A stretch of DNA of 64,000 nucleotides, from assembly GCA_036874045.1 (NCBI GenBank), contig JAZBRI010000003.1, positions 7,328,501 to 7,392,500 of the forward strand. Reading direction: 5' to 3'. Under the pieces are notes generated by a model. The model made no database searches. It was not told the origin of the DNA and worked only from the letters and a program-made list of their open reading frames with translations. Each line of letters starts with the position of its first letter. Within the stretch, counting starts at the first letter, position 1. Made by a program: the position numbers and the translations under genes. Shown here one piece after another: positions 34,821 through 46,425 of this stretch. Source of the DNA: Cymodocea nodosa. Taxonomy: Eukaryota > Streptophyta > Magnoliopsida > Alismatales > Cymodoceaceae.

Positions 34821-35996
34821 TGTAGGATCGTCTGTATCACAAGAGGGGAGGTGAATTGTGTCTTTAGTAATTAAAATACTAGTGGATAAAACAAAAGCAC
34901 AAAACACTCGTAAATGAAATTCTATTCTTTATGTAAGGACAGAATTTACAATATCTTTTCAGCTCAATTCCCTTCTTGACGATTTTGATACAAAAATGTT
35001 CGATATACAATTCGAATATAATAATAAAGCTATTATTGAAAACTAATTTTGAATTGTATAAAACCTGATCTTTCTTTGTCTTTGCTTAGCTTTTGTATCT
35101 CTTCTTTTCTAGTTGTCGAATTTCTAGACTTTTTACGTTTGTAGCTCATTTCCTAAATTGCTTGGAATTTCGAACTTCTTCTAATGTTGGAGAACTTTTC
35201 AGAATATGAATATTCAAACTTAACTTTTCAGTTAAGGATCCGGATTGAATATTCAGATTTGGTTTTCGAGATTGGGATCCCTTACTGTAATATAGCTCGT
35301 ACTCTCTATTTGTAGTCGAACTCTGTTGTCTTTCACATTCAACATGTTCATCCACTTAATCCATAATCTACATACTAATTTTCTCTTTAATCCAAATTAC
35401 TTTCTATTTGAATTTCCACTTTCTCCACTAACATTTTGAATTTCCACGATCTCCACTTCGTAGATTCACCAAAACTTTATCTTCCTAGAGTCTTGTAGAA
35501 TATCTTCAAAGTCTTTGATTTAGTCAAACACTTATCCTTTAAGTCCTGTAAAACTTGAACATTTACCCTTTAACTCTTCGAGTTTTTGCACCTGCAAAAC
35601 ACGTAACTAAACAAAGAAACTTATCTGGTCGTTAGTCATTTTATAAAACTCGAACAGTTATCTATCCATGCGTATAAAAACTTGAACAGTTATCTAACTA
35701 TTCGATTTTTCATTACCGAACGCACATGAAAAACACATGACAATTTAAAACATTAAAAACACACGTGCAAATAACTTAACTATACGAGTTTTTAACATAA
35801 AGTATTCGACAAAAATGAGACGTTAACTATCCGAAAGTTTAACTATTGCAAATCTAACTCTTCGGAATTCTTTAATTTATCCGACATAAAAATGAAACTT
35901 TTTGATAATCTGTTAACTATTATACTTAGAGAATATTATGTAGACTTATTTAAAAACGTTAATAAAGCATATATCATCAAAATTAAATACCTAACA
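34821..35996 (-). repeat. copia-2B 5' LTR (1176 bp)
   Basis: On the + strand it runs from TGTAGGATCG to AATACCTAACA. In element orientation it starts TGTTAGGTATTTAATTTTGATGAT, a common copia LTR opening (first 20 bases are diagnostic). It contains TAACT-nnn-CGA type boxes such as TAACTATCCGA near 35825. Confidence 0.8.
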
Positions 35997-36079
35997 CTAT
36001 CACTCACTTATAGGTCCTTCAGGTCCCTTAGCTTGTCTCTTGAGTCCCTTAGTGGGTTCCTCAACAATTTCCCCCCAAA

Positions 36080-36140
36080 AAATGCATCCCATAATGCATC
36101 CTCAAGGATTTGAACCTGCATCTATGAGTAGGCTCTAATA
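36080..36140 (-). other. primer-site relic of another copia element
   Basis: GGATTTGAACCTGC followed by GGCTCTAATACCACTTGT is the reverse of an initiator-tRNA-Met primer site with its usual downstream context. The element that owned it is not otherwise recognisable. It is not a tRNA gene. Confidence 0.45.
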
Positions 36141-36204
36141 CCACTTGTTAATATTGTTAGTAATGTTCTTATCTATTAATATATTTATATTTTAATGATT
36201 GACA

Positions 36205-36700
36205 AAATGATATAGAAATCTAAGATTAACTAACATTAAAGAGTTTAATTGATGTTATTTACATTCTGTGGAACCACCTAATGGTTGGTTGAATTTCTCT
36301 ATGAATAACAGTATTTAAATAGAAAGGTAGACTCGTAGAGTTAACTTAAGTCCACGAGGTAAGTCTATTGAGTTAACCATAACTCTACGAACTAAGTTCG
36401 TTGAGTTAACTGTAACTTTGTTAACTCAACGAAGTGCTTTACTAAACACATATAAACTCCAATTTAAAGAAAAATAGTGTTTAATTCTTACTCAATCTTT
36501 GTGGGATCGACCTGTACTTGCACACAAATATAATATACACTGTGCACTTGCAGTTAAACATACAAATTGGACTTAATATCTAATTTGTGTGAAAAGTTGT
36601 TTGTTTACTCCTAAAAGAATTTATTAATATAAGCATAAAAACAAATCAAACAAGTTTTCTAGCATTGCCAAATAGATAAGTTTCTGATTTAACTTTTCAC
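36205..36700 (+). repeat. Athila-like LTR 3' fragment
   Basis: Aligns with 56180-56600: AACATTAAAGAG..TTAATTGATG, the TCGTTGAGTTA/TAACT boxes near 36380-36410, GTGGGATCGACCTGTACTTGC and the TGTGCACTTGCAGT block. Confidence 0.7.
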
Positions 36701-36806
36701 AATAATACAAAAAGGTCGATGGATGTTCTGACCTTCTGCTAAATGGAAAGTCATGATCTTAGATGGTTAGATTTATTTAATAAGATCAACTTGCTCTAAT
36801 ACTAAT

Positions 36807-38200
36807 TGTTAGGACCAAATGACTTACTAAAGGGGGAGGGGTGAATGGTATTTTTCTTATTTCTTGAAAGTGTACTATAACTTGCATTGTATAATTTGTA
36901 ATTATGCTAAGATATGAATGAATCAATAAACTAGTGCATGATAGAGTAAAAGAGATAATAATAACATAGAGAATTTTAGGTAGTTCACCACTAACGATTA
37001 GTCTACCCCCAAAGATTACTTAAGCTTCACTAAATATTTCAGTACTTACAACCACTTGCTTTAAGGTCAAAGCAAGAACCAACCAATTAATTTAAGCTTT
37101 CTAGTAGTAGCTCTAACCAACCTATTCTCAAAAGTTTTAAGTTGAAACTTCAGGAAACCAATAGCTTGATTCAATCAGAGATTTTAGGTGTGGACAACTT
37201 TTCACTTACATTTACACTTGTTGAATCTAGATTTGAAATTTTTTTGTAGTTTCTGTATTGCTCTATGTATAAGTGTATATGATAATTGTTGTTCTTTTTT
37301 TCACCTATTGATCATACTTATACCAAGAGGTATAACGATAATATTTCTCTCAATAGTATTTGTCCTTTTGTACTTACTTAACAGTCAATCCCAAATATAG
37401 TAAGTTATTATTTTGTATATTCTTTTTCTAAAACCTTCCGATTTTATTTGATTTTCAGTATGTTTCATATTGAAACCTTCCAAAAATGTCTTTCAAAATA
37501 TCTGATGTTTCTCTTGATCCTATCAAGTGAGGGTTAAGTCAGGCACGTGGAGTTATTTGTATTTTAGACATTTAGAATGAAACCTTCCGATTTCTCCTGT
37601 ATTTTGGAATGTTTCGTTTGAAACCTTCCAAAATTACTCCTTAAACTCTAAAGGATCGAGAAGGCTTTTTATACTTCTCACATGAATATTTAAGTTCATC
37701 ACGTGAGGTCTCTTGAAGTTCAAACTCCTTGGATTTGAAACCTTCTAACATGACTTGACTTTCAAATAGTTACACTTCAAACCTTTTGAAGACATTTGTT
37801 TTTCGAATAGTTTCTTCTCAAGCCTTCCGAAACTTGTAGCTATTCTAATTTGACTTCCGGATAGTTTGCCTTAAAACCTTTCAAAACTTTTCTACTTCTA
37901 GATAGTTTCTCTTGTAACATTCTAAATGGCTTGTACTTGCTTTAATCTGACTTTCGGATAGTTTACCTTAAAACCTTCCAAAAAATTTTCTACCTCTAGA
38001 TAGTTTCTCCTATAACATTCTGAAATTCTTCTTTTTGACTTATAACTATTTTCTTTAACTTCCAAATAGTTTCCCTTGAATCTTTCGAAATATCTATAAA
38101 GTAGTAACTACCTTTGTTGTCTTTCTAAACTACTACCTGTGAAATACAATTTAAGTTCTCACATTGATTTTTATATTATCAAAATCCAAAGGTCCTTTCA
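36807..38200 (-). repeat. copia-1-related 5' LTR without its element
   Basis: Runs TGTTAGGACC to GGTCCTTTCA, with near-inverted ends. To its left GCTCTAATACTAAT is a reversed tRNA-Met primer site, so this is the 5' LTR of a minus-strand element whose body is gone. It is rich in CGGATAGTTT and AACCTTCCGA boxes, a divergent form of the copia-1 motif. No matching target duplication is seen. Confidence 0.7.
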
Positions 38201-38404
38201 GAAGTATCCACAATCCCTACTTCATTTAGATCTAGACTTCTTCTCGTCCTAACACATCCAAATTGGAATTGTTGGCAAATATACCTATAGTACAGGCATT
38301 GTGCAATAACTATGCAATAACTCCTTTTGATGCATCATGTGGAAAGACGCCTTGGAGTCCATCACTTACGTGTCGATCGAATTGTCAACACAACAAATCA
38401 AAGC

Positions 38405-39374
38405 ATTAGTAACACAACAAAGTTAGTTTGTTGAGTTAACTGTAATACCATGAAGTTAGTTCGTTGAGTTAACTGTAACACCACAAAGTTGGTTCATTAA
38501 GTTAGTGTAACACCACAAAGTTAGTTCGTTGAGTTAACTGTAATACCACGAAGTTGGTTCATTAAGTTAGCATAACACCACGAAGTTAGTTCATTGAGTT
38601 AACAAATTATACAACATAACATGTTATGTGAATGACACATGCTAAACTCATTAAGCTAGACATGTAGAGTTATAAGTTTACTTGTTTTACTCGTTTAATT
38701 AACATTAACATGACGACTTGTTATTACATTTGTTGAAAAATTTTGGATGAGAAGGTTTGTTTTGTAAGAAAATTTTTCACAAGATCTAAGATTAATAATT
38801 CAAGAAAATTTGAGAAGAAAATGTGGATCAAAATGTGTGTAATTCGAAATTTGAAATTGAAAGGAAAAAGAAAACGTGAAGAGTGGAGATAAATTGTGGA
38901 TAAACGTGGAAGATATGCATGAAATGGAAATACAATATAAAATGCATAGAATTCTCGTTGATCAATTATTCCTACACAATTAAAGAAAAATCTTTCCAAT
39001 GATCAACACCTCTCAAGAGAAAAGTTCTCAAGAAGGAAGCAACTTCGATGAAGAAGAGAAAGTCAAATATTTGTAAAAGAAGAAGAAGAAGAAGAAAAGG
39101 AAAATTACAAATAGGGGAGAAATGTTTTAAATTCTATAAATTAGTTTTTCTCTATTTCTAACCATGAAATTGATTAGATGAAAAATTGTATTGACCTATC
39201 ATTGCATCTATAATTTCAGAGGAGAATTGAATTGTACATTGAAATTGAAACATTGAATAAAATGATTTGAATAAAATAGTGTCTTGACTTGTTTTAAATT
39301 TGAAGTTTCGATTATAGTTGAAAATATTGAAAAACATAATTCACCTCCATCTTGTGTAGTCATTCGATCCTACA
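38405..39374 (+). repeat. copia-3 5' LTR, 5' end missing
   Basis: Matches 47145-47719 and, reversed, 47720-48650. It contains a series of GTTCGTTGAGTTA..TAACACCAC units (38420-38610) and ends CATTCGATCCTACA. Confidence 0.8.
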
Positions 39375-39492
39375 ATTGGTATTAGAGATTTGTTAACTGT
39401 CTTTGATATAAAATCGATACCAATACAATTGGTATCAAAGCTTTGTTAACAGTCTTTGATATAAAATCGATATCAATGCAATTATATCAAAG
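39373..39492 (+). repeat. tandemly repeated primer binding site region
   Basis: CAATTGGTATTAGAG begins at 39373, CAATTGGTATCAAAG at 39426 and CAATTATATCAAAG at 39479, a period of 53 bp. The first lies one base after the LTR end, where the tRNA primer site belongs; the others are extra, degenerate copies. Confidence 0.7.
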
Positions 39493-39652
39493 CATGTTTT
39501 ACCTTCCATGATTTTAAACAAAATTAACATCTAAGCATAGGTTTAATTTTATTGATTTAAGGCTTAAGTTATATTGAAAGTTTTAATCTGTTTAAAATAT
39601 TATAAGTTGAAAAATCTAAGGTTAGATAGTTACCGGTAATGGTAATTTTTTT

Positions 39653-41318
39653 TTGTATGAAGACCAAAATCTTAGCCATCCTCCTTTATTTGATGGAATA
39701 GATTTTGAATATTGGAAATATAGGATGATAGTCTTTCTTCAAAATATAGATCACAAGTTGTGGTTCATGATTTCTAAACCATATAATCCATTAACTACTC
39801 CTTATAATACTTGGATAGTTATTGAAAAAGAGAATGAAACTCTGAATGCAAAAGGCTTAAATATCTTATTCTGTACATTAAATTATGAATAGCTCAATAA
39901 AGTATCAGTACATAAATCTGCTTATGAAGTGTGGCATGCATTAGAAGTTTCATATGAAGATACTTCTCAAGTTAAAGAGACAAATATTAATATGTTAATT
40001 CATAAGTATGAACTCTTTAAGATGTATAAAAGCGAGAGTATTTCTAAGATGTTTCTAGATTCCAAGATATTATAAATTCTTTAAAATGCTTAGGAAAGAA
40101 TTTTGAATAGAAGAATTTGGTGAGAAAAATTCTCAGATCCCTAAGTTCTAAATGGTCTTAAAAAGTAACTTCAATTGAGGAATCACAAGACTTAAATATT
40201 TATACTATAAATGAACTTATAGGAAACTTGACTGCTTATGAAGTTTAATTAAATGATTCACTGATTCAAAACAAATTAAAATTAAAGAAAGAAATTACCT
40301 TCAAAATTAATTTAGATTCTGATATCTTAACTGATTTTGATGAGGATTTAATTTTGCTGACTAGGAAATTCAAGAAAGCATGGAAAACTAGGAGACAGCA
40401 AAGAAACATAAATGAAAAACCCTCAACATCAAAATCTTTGAATGAAAAGAATTCTTCATCCAAAAAGTATGTATGTTACAAATGTAAAAAACTTAGACAT
40501 CTTTCTCTAAATTGTCCTATAAGGAAAATGAAAAATAAAGTAGGACAAATCAAAAGAAGAAGACTCAGAAAACTTAGAAAAAGTTTTATAAGAAAAAAGC
40601 TTTGAAAGCCACTTAGGTTGACACGTCAGAAGAGTCTAAATCTGAGGAATTATCATTAAAATCTTCACATTCAGAAGAACAATAGTCAAAAGACATTGCT
40701 CATGTGTGTTTCATGGTAGATGAGTCTGAGGTAATTTCTAATCATGAAAATCATTCAGAATTTAACTTTGATGAATTATTATGTGCTTACAATGAGTTAT
40801 TGCATAAATTTAAAGCTTGTAAACTAGAAAATGAAAAGATCAGAAATTCTTTGTCCTTTATGGAAGAAGAAAAATTGTTTTCTATCTACAACTTTAAAAA
40901 AAATTAAATGTGATAATGGAAATCATGTTGTAGATTTGCATAAATTTAGATTTAATGAATGTGTCTTGAATGAACAAATATAAAATATAAATGTTGAAAA
41001 ATTAAAGATAGAATTTGAAAATGAAAAACTAAGAATCAACATAAATGATCTTGAGTTCGAAATTGAAAAACTACAAATGAGACAACTAGAGTTAAATTTC
41101 ACAATTAAGAAATGAAATTTAGTCAAACTAAGTTAGACAAACTAATTAGCAATCCGAGGGTGTCATATAAATTTAGCTTAAGATTTGATTATCTTGAATG
41201 CCCTGAATCTCAAGCTAACAAAAGATTTATTAGTTGCAATTCAAGTAAATCTAAAACTAAAATTCCTTTTATTATGAAACAAGGTAATAAATATGTAGAA
41301 GTAGGTACTTCAAGGTAA
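39653..41318 (+). pseudogene. copia-3 Gag (frameshifted)
   Basis: Shows the copia Gag pattern LFDGIDFEYWKYRMIVFLQ, then TPYNTWIVIEKE, VNMLIHKYELFKMYK-like sequence, a CCHC knuckle CYKCKKLRHLSLNC (near 40470-40515, Gly of the knuckle replaced by Arg), and a coiled-coil tail. At least two frameshifts and several stops are present. Confidence 0.75.
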
Positions 41319-41335
41319 AACAAGGCAACTTCTGA

Positions 41336-42251
41336 CAAACTGATAAAAATATTTTCTAAAGAAATGACTAGTCAATTTGAAATGAGTATGATAGGGGAAC
41401 TTTCATATTTTCTAAGACTTCAAATTAAGCAAATGTATAAAGGTATTTTTTTAAGTTAGGAAAAATATGTGCAAAATATGCTCAAGAAAGTTAATCTTAA
41501 TGATATAAGTATTCGAGGAACTCCTATGAGTACTTCTTTAAAGTTAGATATTGATAACATAGGAAAATCAATAGATCAAAGAAAATATAGAAGTATGATT
41601 GGTTCTTTACTTTATTTAACAACTAATAAACCTAATATTATGTTTGTTGTGTGTGTTTGTGCTAGATTTCAATCTAATCCTAAAGAATCACACTTAATAG
41701 CTGTTAAAAGAATTTTTAAATATATACAAGGCATTAAAATTTTTGGACTGTATTATTCTAAGGATAGTTCAATAAATCTTATAGGATATACTGATGCTAA
41801 TTACATAGGATCTAAATCTGATAGAAAGAGTACTAGTGGCACATGTCAATTATTAGGAAATAATCTAGTATCATGGTTTAGTAAAAAGCAAAATTATGTA
41901 GTACTTTCAACCACTAAGGTTGAATATGTTGTTGTTATACTGTGTTGTACTCAAATTCTATGGATGAGGAAAACTTTAGAAGACTTTGAATTATCTTATG
42001 ATATAATTGAGATTTATTGTGAAAGTAGTTCTGCTATCAATCTTTTTAAAAATCATATACTACATTCTAGAGCAAAACATATAAAGGTTAGACATAATTT
42101 TCTAAGAGATAACATATTTAAAGGAAAAATTAAATTAGGATTTGTGTCTAGTAAAAATCAATTAGTAAATATATTTACAAAACCTCTAGATAAAAATACT
42201 TTTTGCAATATAAGATTGAATTTAGGTATTTGCAAGCTATGTGATGTATAA
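41336..42251 (+). pseudogene. copia-3 reverse transcriptase C-terminus and RNase H
   Basis: Begins at SDKLIKIFSKEMTSQFEMSMIGELSYFL, joined after one stop to the Gag tail. It continues through YRSMIGSLLYLTTNKPNIMF, GYTDANYIGSKSDRKSTSGTC and RAKHIKVRHNFLRDNIF to IFTKPLDKNTF and a stop at 42251. About 260 residues from 41469 are open, the longest intact copia piece in the window. The YVDD box is missing because of the upstream deletion. Confidence 0.85.
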
Positions 42252-43772
42252 TATACTTAAAACTCCACAAAAAAAGATAAATATTGTTAATGATATTGTT
42301 TACTTCATAGATATTATATGCTTATCGTAGATATCTAAGTAATATTTAAACTACTACATAAGATACTGTGTATACATTAAAATTATTATAGTATCTTATT
42401 GATTTATTAAATTTTAAATGACTTTATAAATTTTAAAGGAAATGTTTTATGCTTAAAAGAAACTCTAAATATTTCTAAAATCTTGAAATTTTGATTAATT
42501 GGTTTTTAGATCAAAAGCATTGCATATCATCAAAAATGAATTTGACTTGATTGATTAAACTTGTAGAATAATTTATATGTAACTCATATTAAACTACTGA
42601 TAAAAAGTATGAGCTTATTGAAATTGATTCATATTTTCAGTAAATCATAGAAGTAAAAATTGTATGACATTTATGCTTCATTACATTTGTATTAATGAAA
42701 TATATATATATTGTGCTTAAAATAAAAAGTACTTACAAAGTGAAAATCTTTAAGAGTTTATTGATCAGTTTGATCATGAGCCTTTTGTACTTAAGTAGAT
42801 AGGTATGTAAGGATTGTTAACCTAATAAAAGGACTTTTTAAATCTGTCAACCTAAGGTCCTGATCAGACTTGAGATTGTTGACTGAAAGCTTATTACACA
42901 AGTACATTAGAAAGCTCTTATATGATTCAAGCTTTTCAAACTAACTTTTAAAGAAAAAGTATTTACATTTACTGTTTTGAAAAGAAAAAGTTGTTTCATT
43001 AAAAATATAGATATCCTTGAATCAAATATAGTTTTTTCCAATATGATTATTGATTTTTGAATCTAGACTAGTACTTTTAAAAGTGTTTAATTGAAATACA
43101 TTTCCATATTCTTCTTGTCTTAATCCTATTAAGCTCAAAGTTGTATTTTGATTCATATACAATTGGATTTGATTTTGGAAAACATTTTTGATAAATTCAA
43201 GATAACAGAGTTTCTAAAAAATTTTAAAGTATAGTTATAATTAACACCTATCTTATACAAGTATATTTGGTATATTATTGAATATATTTGAAGTATATTT
43301 GTAGGGAGAGGAATAACAATAGATTAATATAATTCAAAATATAAATTTTTAGTTAATCTAAGTTTAGTCCCCTTAGAATCTTGAAGAAACTGGGAACATA
43401 ACCTTTTAAGAAAATATTTTGGATAATTGCATTTCTTTAGAAATTTCCTTCAGAAAGTTTTAGTTGAAAACATCTGAAATTTTATATTTTCACTAAATAC
43501 ACTAACTAGACATTATGTTATGTAAGGTATTGCCTCTAGACAGCGATTTACTCGTTAGATTAGGTAACTCAACAAGTTATGCTTAAATATTTTAGTACAT
43601 TGATTGAATAAAGTTTATTCAATATGGATTTAAAACCCAAACCTAACTAAAGACTCGTTAAGATATAGTTTCCAAAATCCTATTTAAACACTTATTACAC
43701 GAGAACTTAAGTTATCTCATAAAGTCTTTTTGAAAATCTTTCATGCTTGTTTGTTTCTGCAACCACCTACAA
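42252..43772 (+). other. copia-3 non-coding module between pol and the accessory ORF
   Basis: No ORF. 42540-42960 is related to 820-1240 of the Athila-like element (shared runs such as AAGTATGAGCTTATTG, GATAGGTATGTAAGGATTGTT and TACATTAGAAAGCTCTT). A reversed partial copy is at 53500-53986. Confidence 0.7.
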
Positions 43773-46016
43773 CGATATATTTAAAGTTCTACAAAGGGCA
43801 TGGCAAAGGTAGAGGAAGAGGCAAAAGAAATGATAAAGGCAAACAAATAGATGAAGATGAAGTTCTATGTTCATGGTTTAAGAAAATATTTCAGGTTGAT
43901 AGAAGGTTAGCAAAAATTTATAGTAAATATTTCTTTTTAGAAGAAATTCTTGATGAAATTTGATTAGAACTAAAACACACTGCTGAAAGTGTACAATACA
44001 TGGGAATAAGAAGTAAATTTGATAGAGAGTATCGTATGAAGTGTGTAGAGTAGCATTCTTAGAACAATACGCACAATATTTGGAAAAAGGAATAGGTTCA
44101 TCAAGTAGAATTCCTTAAACATCAATAAATGGGACTCGACTTAAATCATTTGAGGAAGAATATGAATCTACTATACCTACACCACTGTTTTCAAAAGAAA
44201 AATAAAAAGATATTACTATTGATCAAGAAAAAGTTGAAGGTCTAAGAAAAGCAATAGCAATAGAAAGTGTTGTTGAAGAATTAAAACAAAAAACATTTTT
44301 AGAACAGCTACAAAAGAAAACATGAAAAATATAGGAAGAATAGATGACCTATTATACAAGAAAAAGAGTTAGAACATGAAAACAAAAGAAATTTGTTTAC
44401 TTAGAAACAAAGTTATTGGAAAAAGAGAAATCAGATGAGGATTTAATTTCAAAGGACAATGTATGTCTAGACATTGTGCCTTATATTGTATTTGAAATGT
44501 TGATCAGTTTAGAACATACTGAAACTGACAATGATAATGAAACACTATTTTCATTATCTAGAAAACTTGAAAAGAAACAAAAGCATCATATTAGTTCAAG
44601 TTTTTCTATAGAATCAAGCCCTAATGATAAATAAATTGAATAATTAGAGCATTAGGGAGATGATATTGAACAAGTTATTGCAGATGTACTTGAAAATATT
44701 GAGGCAGTAACAAGTTCAGAGGTTGGATTGTCTAGAGTAGAAGCTACTTAAAATATAAGACTTCAAAAGAGCTTAAAGTTGATCAGCCTATTTTAGAATC
44801 TACAGATACAGAAATAAGGAATTCACAGTAAGAAGAAATGGAAATATCTGTTGAACAACATGATTTATAAACAGATACAAGGGCTATTGAATTTGAAGAA
44901 AATGAAACTTCTAAACATTCTATAGAAACTGAATTAATGGATGTTGAAGATATTGACAACGTTCCTTATATTGTTGAAGCTGAAGAATCACATTTATCAA
45001 AGCAGCTTCAAGATAACATCTTGACATAGGAATAACATGACATTTATTTTATAGAAGAGATTCCTAAAGATGAATTAAATTTAAAATCAAGGCTTCAGGT
45101 ATCACCTTTTGAATATAGAATACTAAATATTCAAGGTAATTCAATTCATTTTAGATCTAATGAAGCATTACAGAAATACCACAATTTGATTACATGTCAA
45201 GTTCTACATGCTAGACCTATTAAATTCAGAAATTTATTGGAGATTAAAGATCTATTTGAGTTTCAAAGACTAATGAAATTCTTATCAGTTGAAACGAAAT
45301 GAAAACAATATAAAGAGCTTATTACAACTTTTTATAGCAATCTAGTATAGAATGAAAATCTTTTACAAACTCAAATAACTCAACAAGAGTTTACTTTATC
45401 TCTTGAATTAATTTTAGAAGTTTTAGGCTTCAAAAATGAAGGTATTGTTGTTACTAATAGATTTGACATAATTAGACAATTGAAATGGAACATTCAATCT
45501 TTATCACAGATTCCAGATGTATATTCTAAATTAAGATTAATGGAAAATCTAAATGCGGAAGCTAGGTTTATTGCAATCATTTTGCATGCAAATTTATTTC
45601 AGAGAGTTGGAAATAATCTAGAAGTAAGCAGAAGTTGTTTATATGCAACTTATGACATACTTAATAGAATATAAATAAATTAGTTTGATGTTTTCACTTA
45701 TCAACTACAACATATGAGTTCAAAGTTATTTTATGGAAATGTTGTATATTGAATTATTACAAGCCAAGTGAATTTATCGGACTAGCACTTTGAAGAAAAA
45801 GGCATGAGAACTTTTAGTATTAAAGACTTGCAAAAATACCAGCAATTACAACCACCTAAACAACAACAACAATAAAATTATTCAGAACAAGTAGAAAAGC
45901 AACCTGAGCTAACTCTTGACTTAGATGCAATACTAAATTACATTAGAAATGATATTAGGCATCTAGGAGATAAAATTTGTAATGCCATAGGTAATATTAT
46001 GCGGAGGAATAGATAA
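43773..46016 (+). pseudogene. copia-3 accessory ORF (env-like position), broken
   Basis: About 748 codons with several stops and frame breaks. It opens with a Gly/Arg/Lys-rich tail (KFYKGHGKGRGRGKRNDKGKQIDEDE), has a long acidic, Gln/Glu-rich middle, and then a folded-looking domain (EIKDLFEFQ, FYSNLV, EVLGFKNEG, ARFIAIILHANLFQRVGNNLEVS, KLFYGNVVY) at about 45225-45760. It ends IGNIMRRNR at 46016. The start codon seen in sister copies (MYSKFYK) is ATA here. The domain resembles the putative plant transposon protein domain of Athila-type elements; function is unknown. Confidence 0.7.
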
Positions 46017-46206
46017 ATGTACTGTCATTTGTCTGTTAACTTATTTTTCTGAATACAAAATGTAATGTTTGTATTTATTGATTATATGTTTGAACAATAC
46101 ATTTACTATAAATGTGAATTAAGTTTTATCTTAGTTTACAAAACATTTAGCTGTACATATTTTGTCTCTCGTTAATACTATGTAATCATCTTTTTTGATT
46201 AATGAC

Positions 46207-46424
46207 AAAAAGGGGGAAATGATTATGATTGTTGAAAGTTTTACTTTTGGGAAAAATATAATTTTTAGGAGTATAAACACAAACAACAAAAATAAGCTTA
46301 AGTGAACTTAAGTCAACAAACTTATTTGTTGAATTAAAACTTAACCTAATGGAGGTGCTTCGTTGAGTTAAACATATTTCAAAATTGATTTAATATGGTT
46401 TTGTCATCATAAAAAAGGAGGAGA
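46207..46424 (+). other. repeated polypurine tracts of copia-3
   Basis: AAAAAGGGGGAAA (46207-46219) and AAAAAAGGAGGAGA (46411-46424) lie before the 3' LTR start at 46426. Multiple tracts are a known Sirevirus trait. Between them is AT-rich 3' leader with no ORF. Confidence 0.65.
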
Positions 46425-46425
46425 T

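Larger units (their letters stand above)
27000..35996 (-). mobile_element. copia-2 element B (nearly complete, interrupted)
   Basis: A minus-strand Ty1/copia element with 5' LTR (34821-35996), initiator tRNA-Met primer site (34807-34818), gag (32750-34654), protease-integrase (31735-32711 then 30197 downwards), reverse transcriptase and RNase H (to about 28097), and a non-coding 3' region to about 27000. The 3' LTR is not seen; an Athila-like LTR fragment lies in its place. A 1.5-kb solo LTR splits the integrase. Many stops are present. Confidence 0.82.

Noticed and set aside
36080..36140. tRNA-like sequence (GGATTTGAACCTGC with GCTCTAATACCA)
   Set aside because: It is the reverse of a copia primer-site region. 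No acceptor stem, D arm or anticodon arm can be folded.
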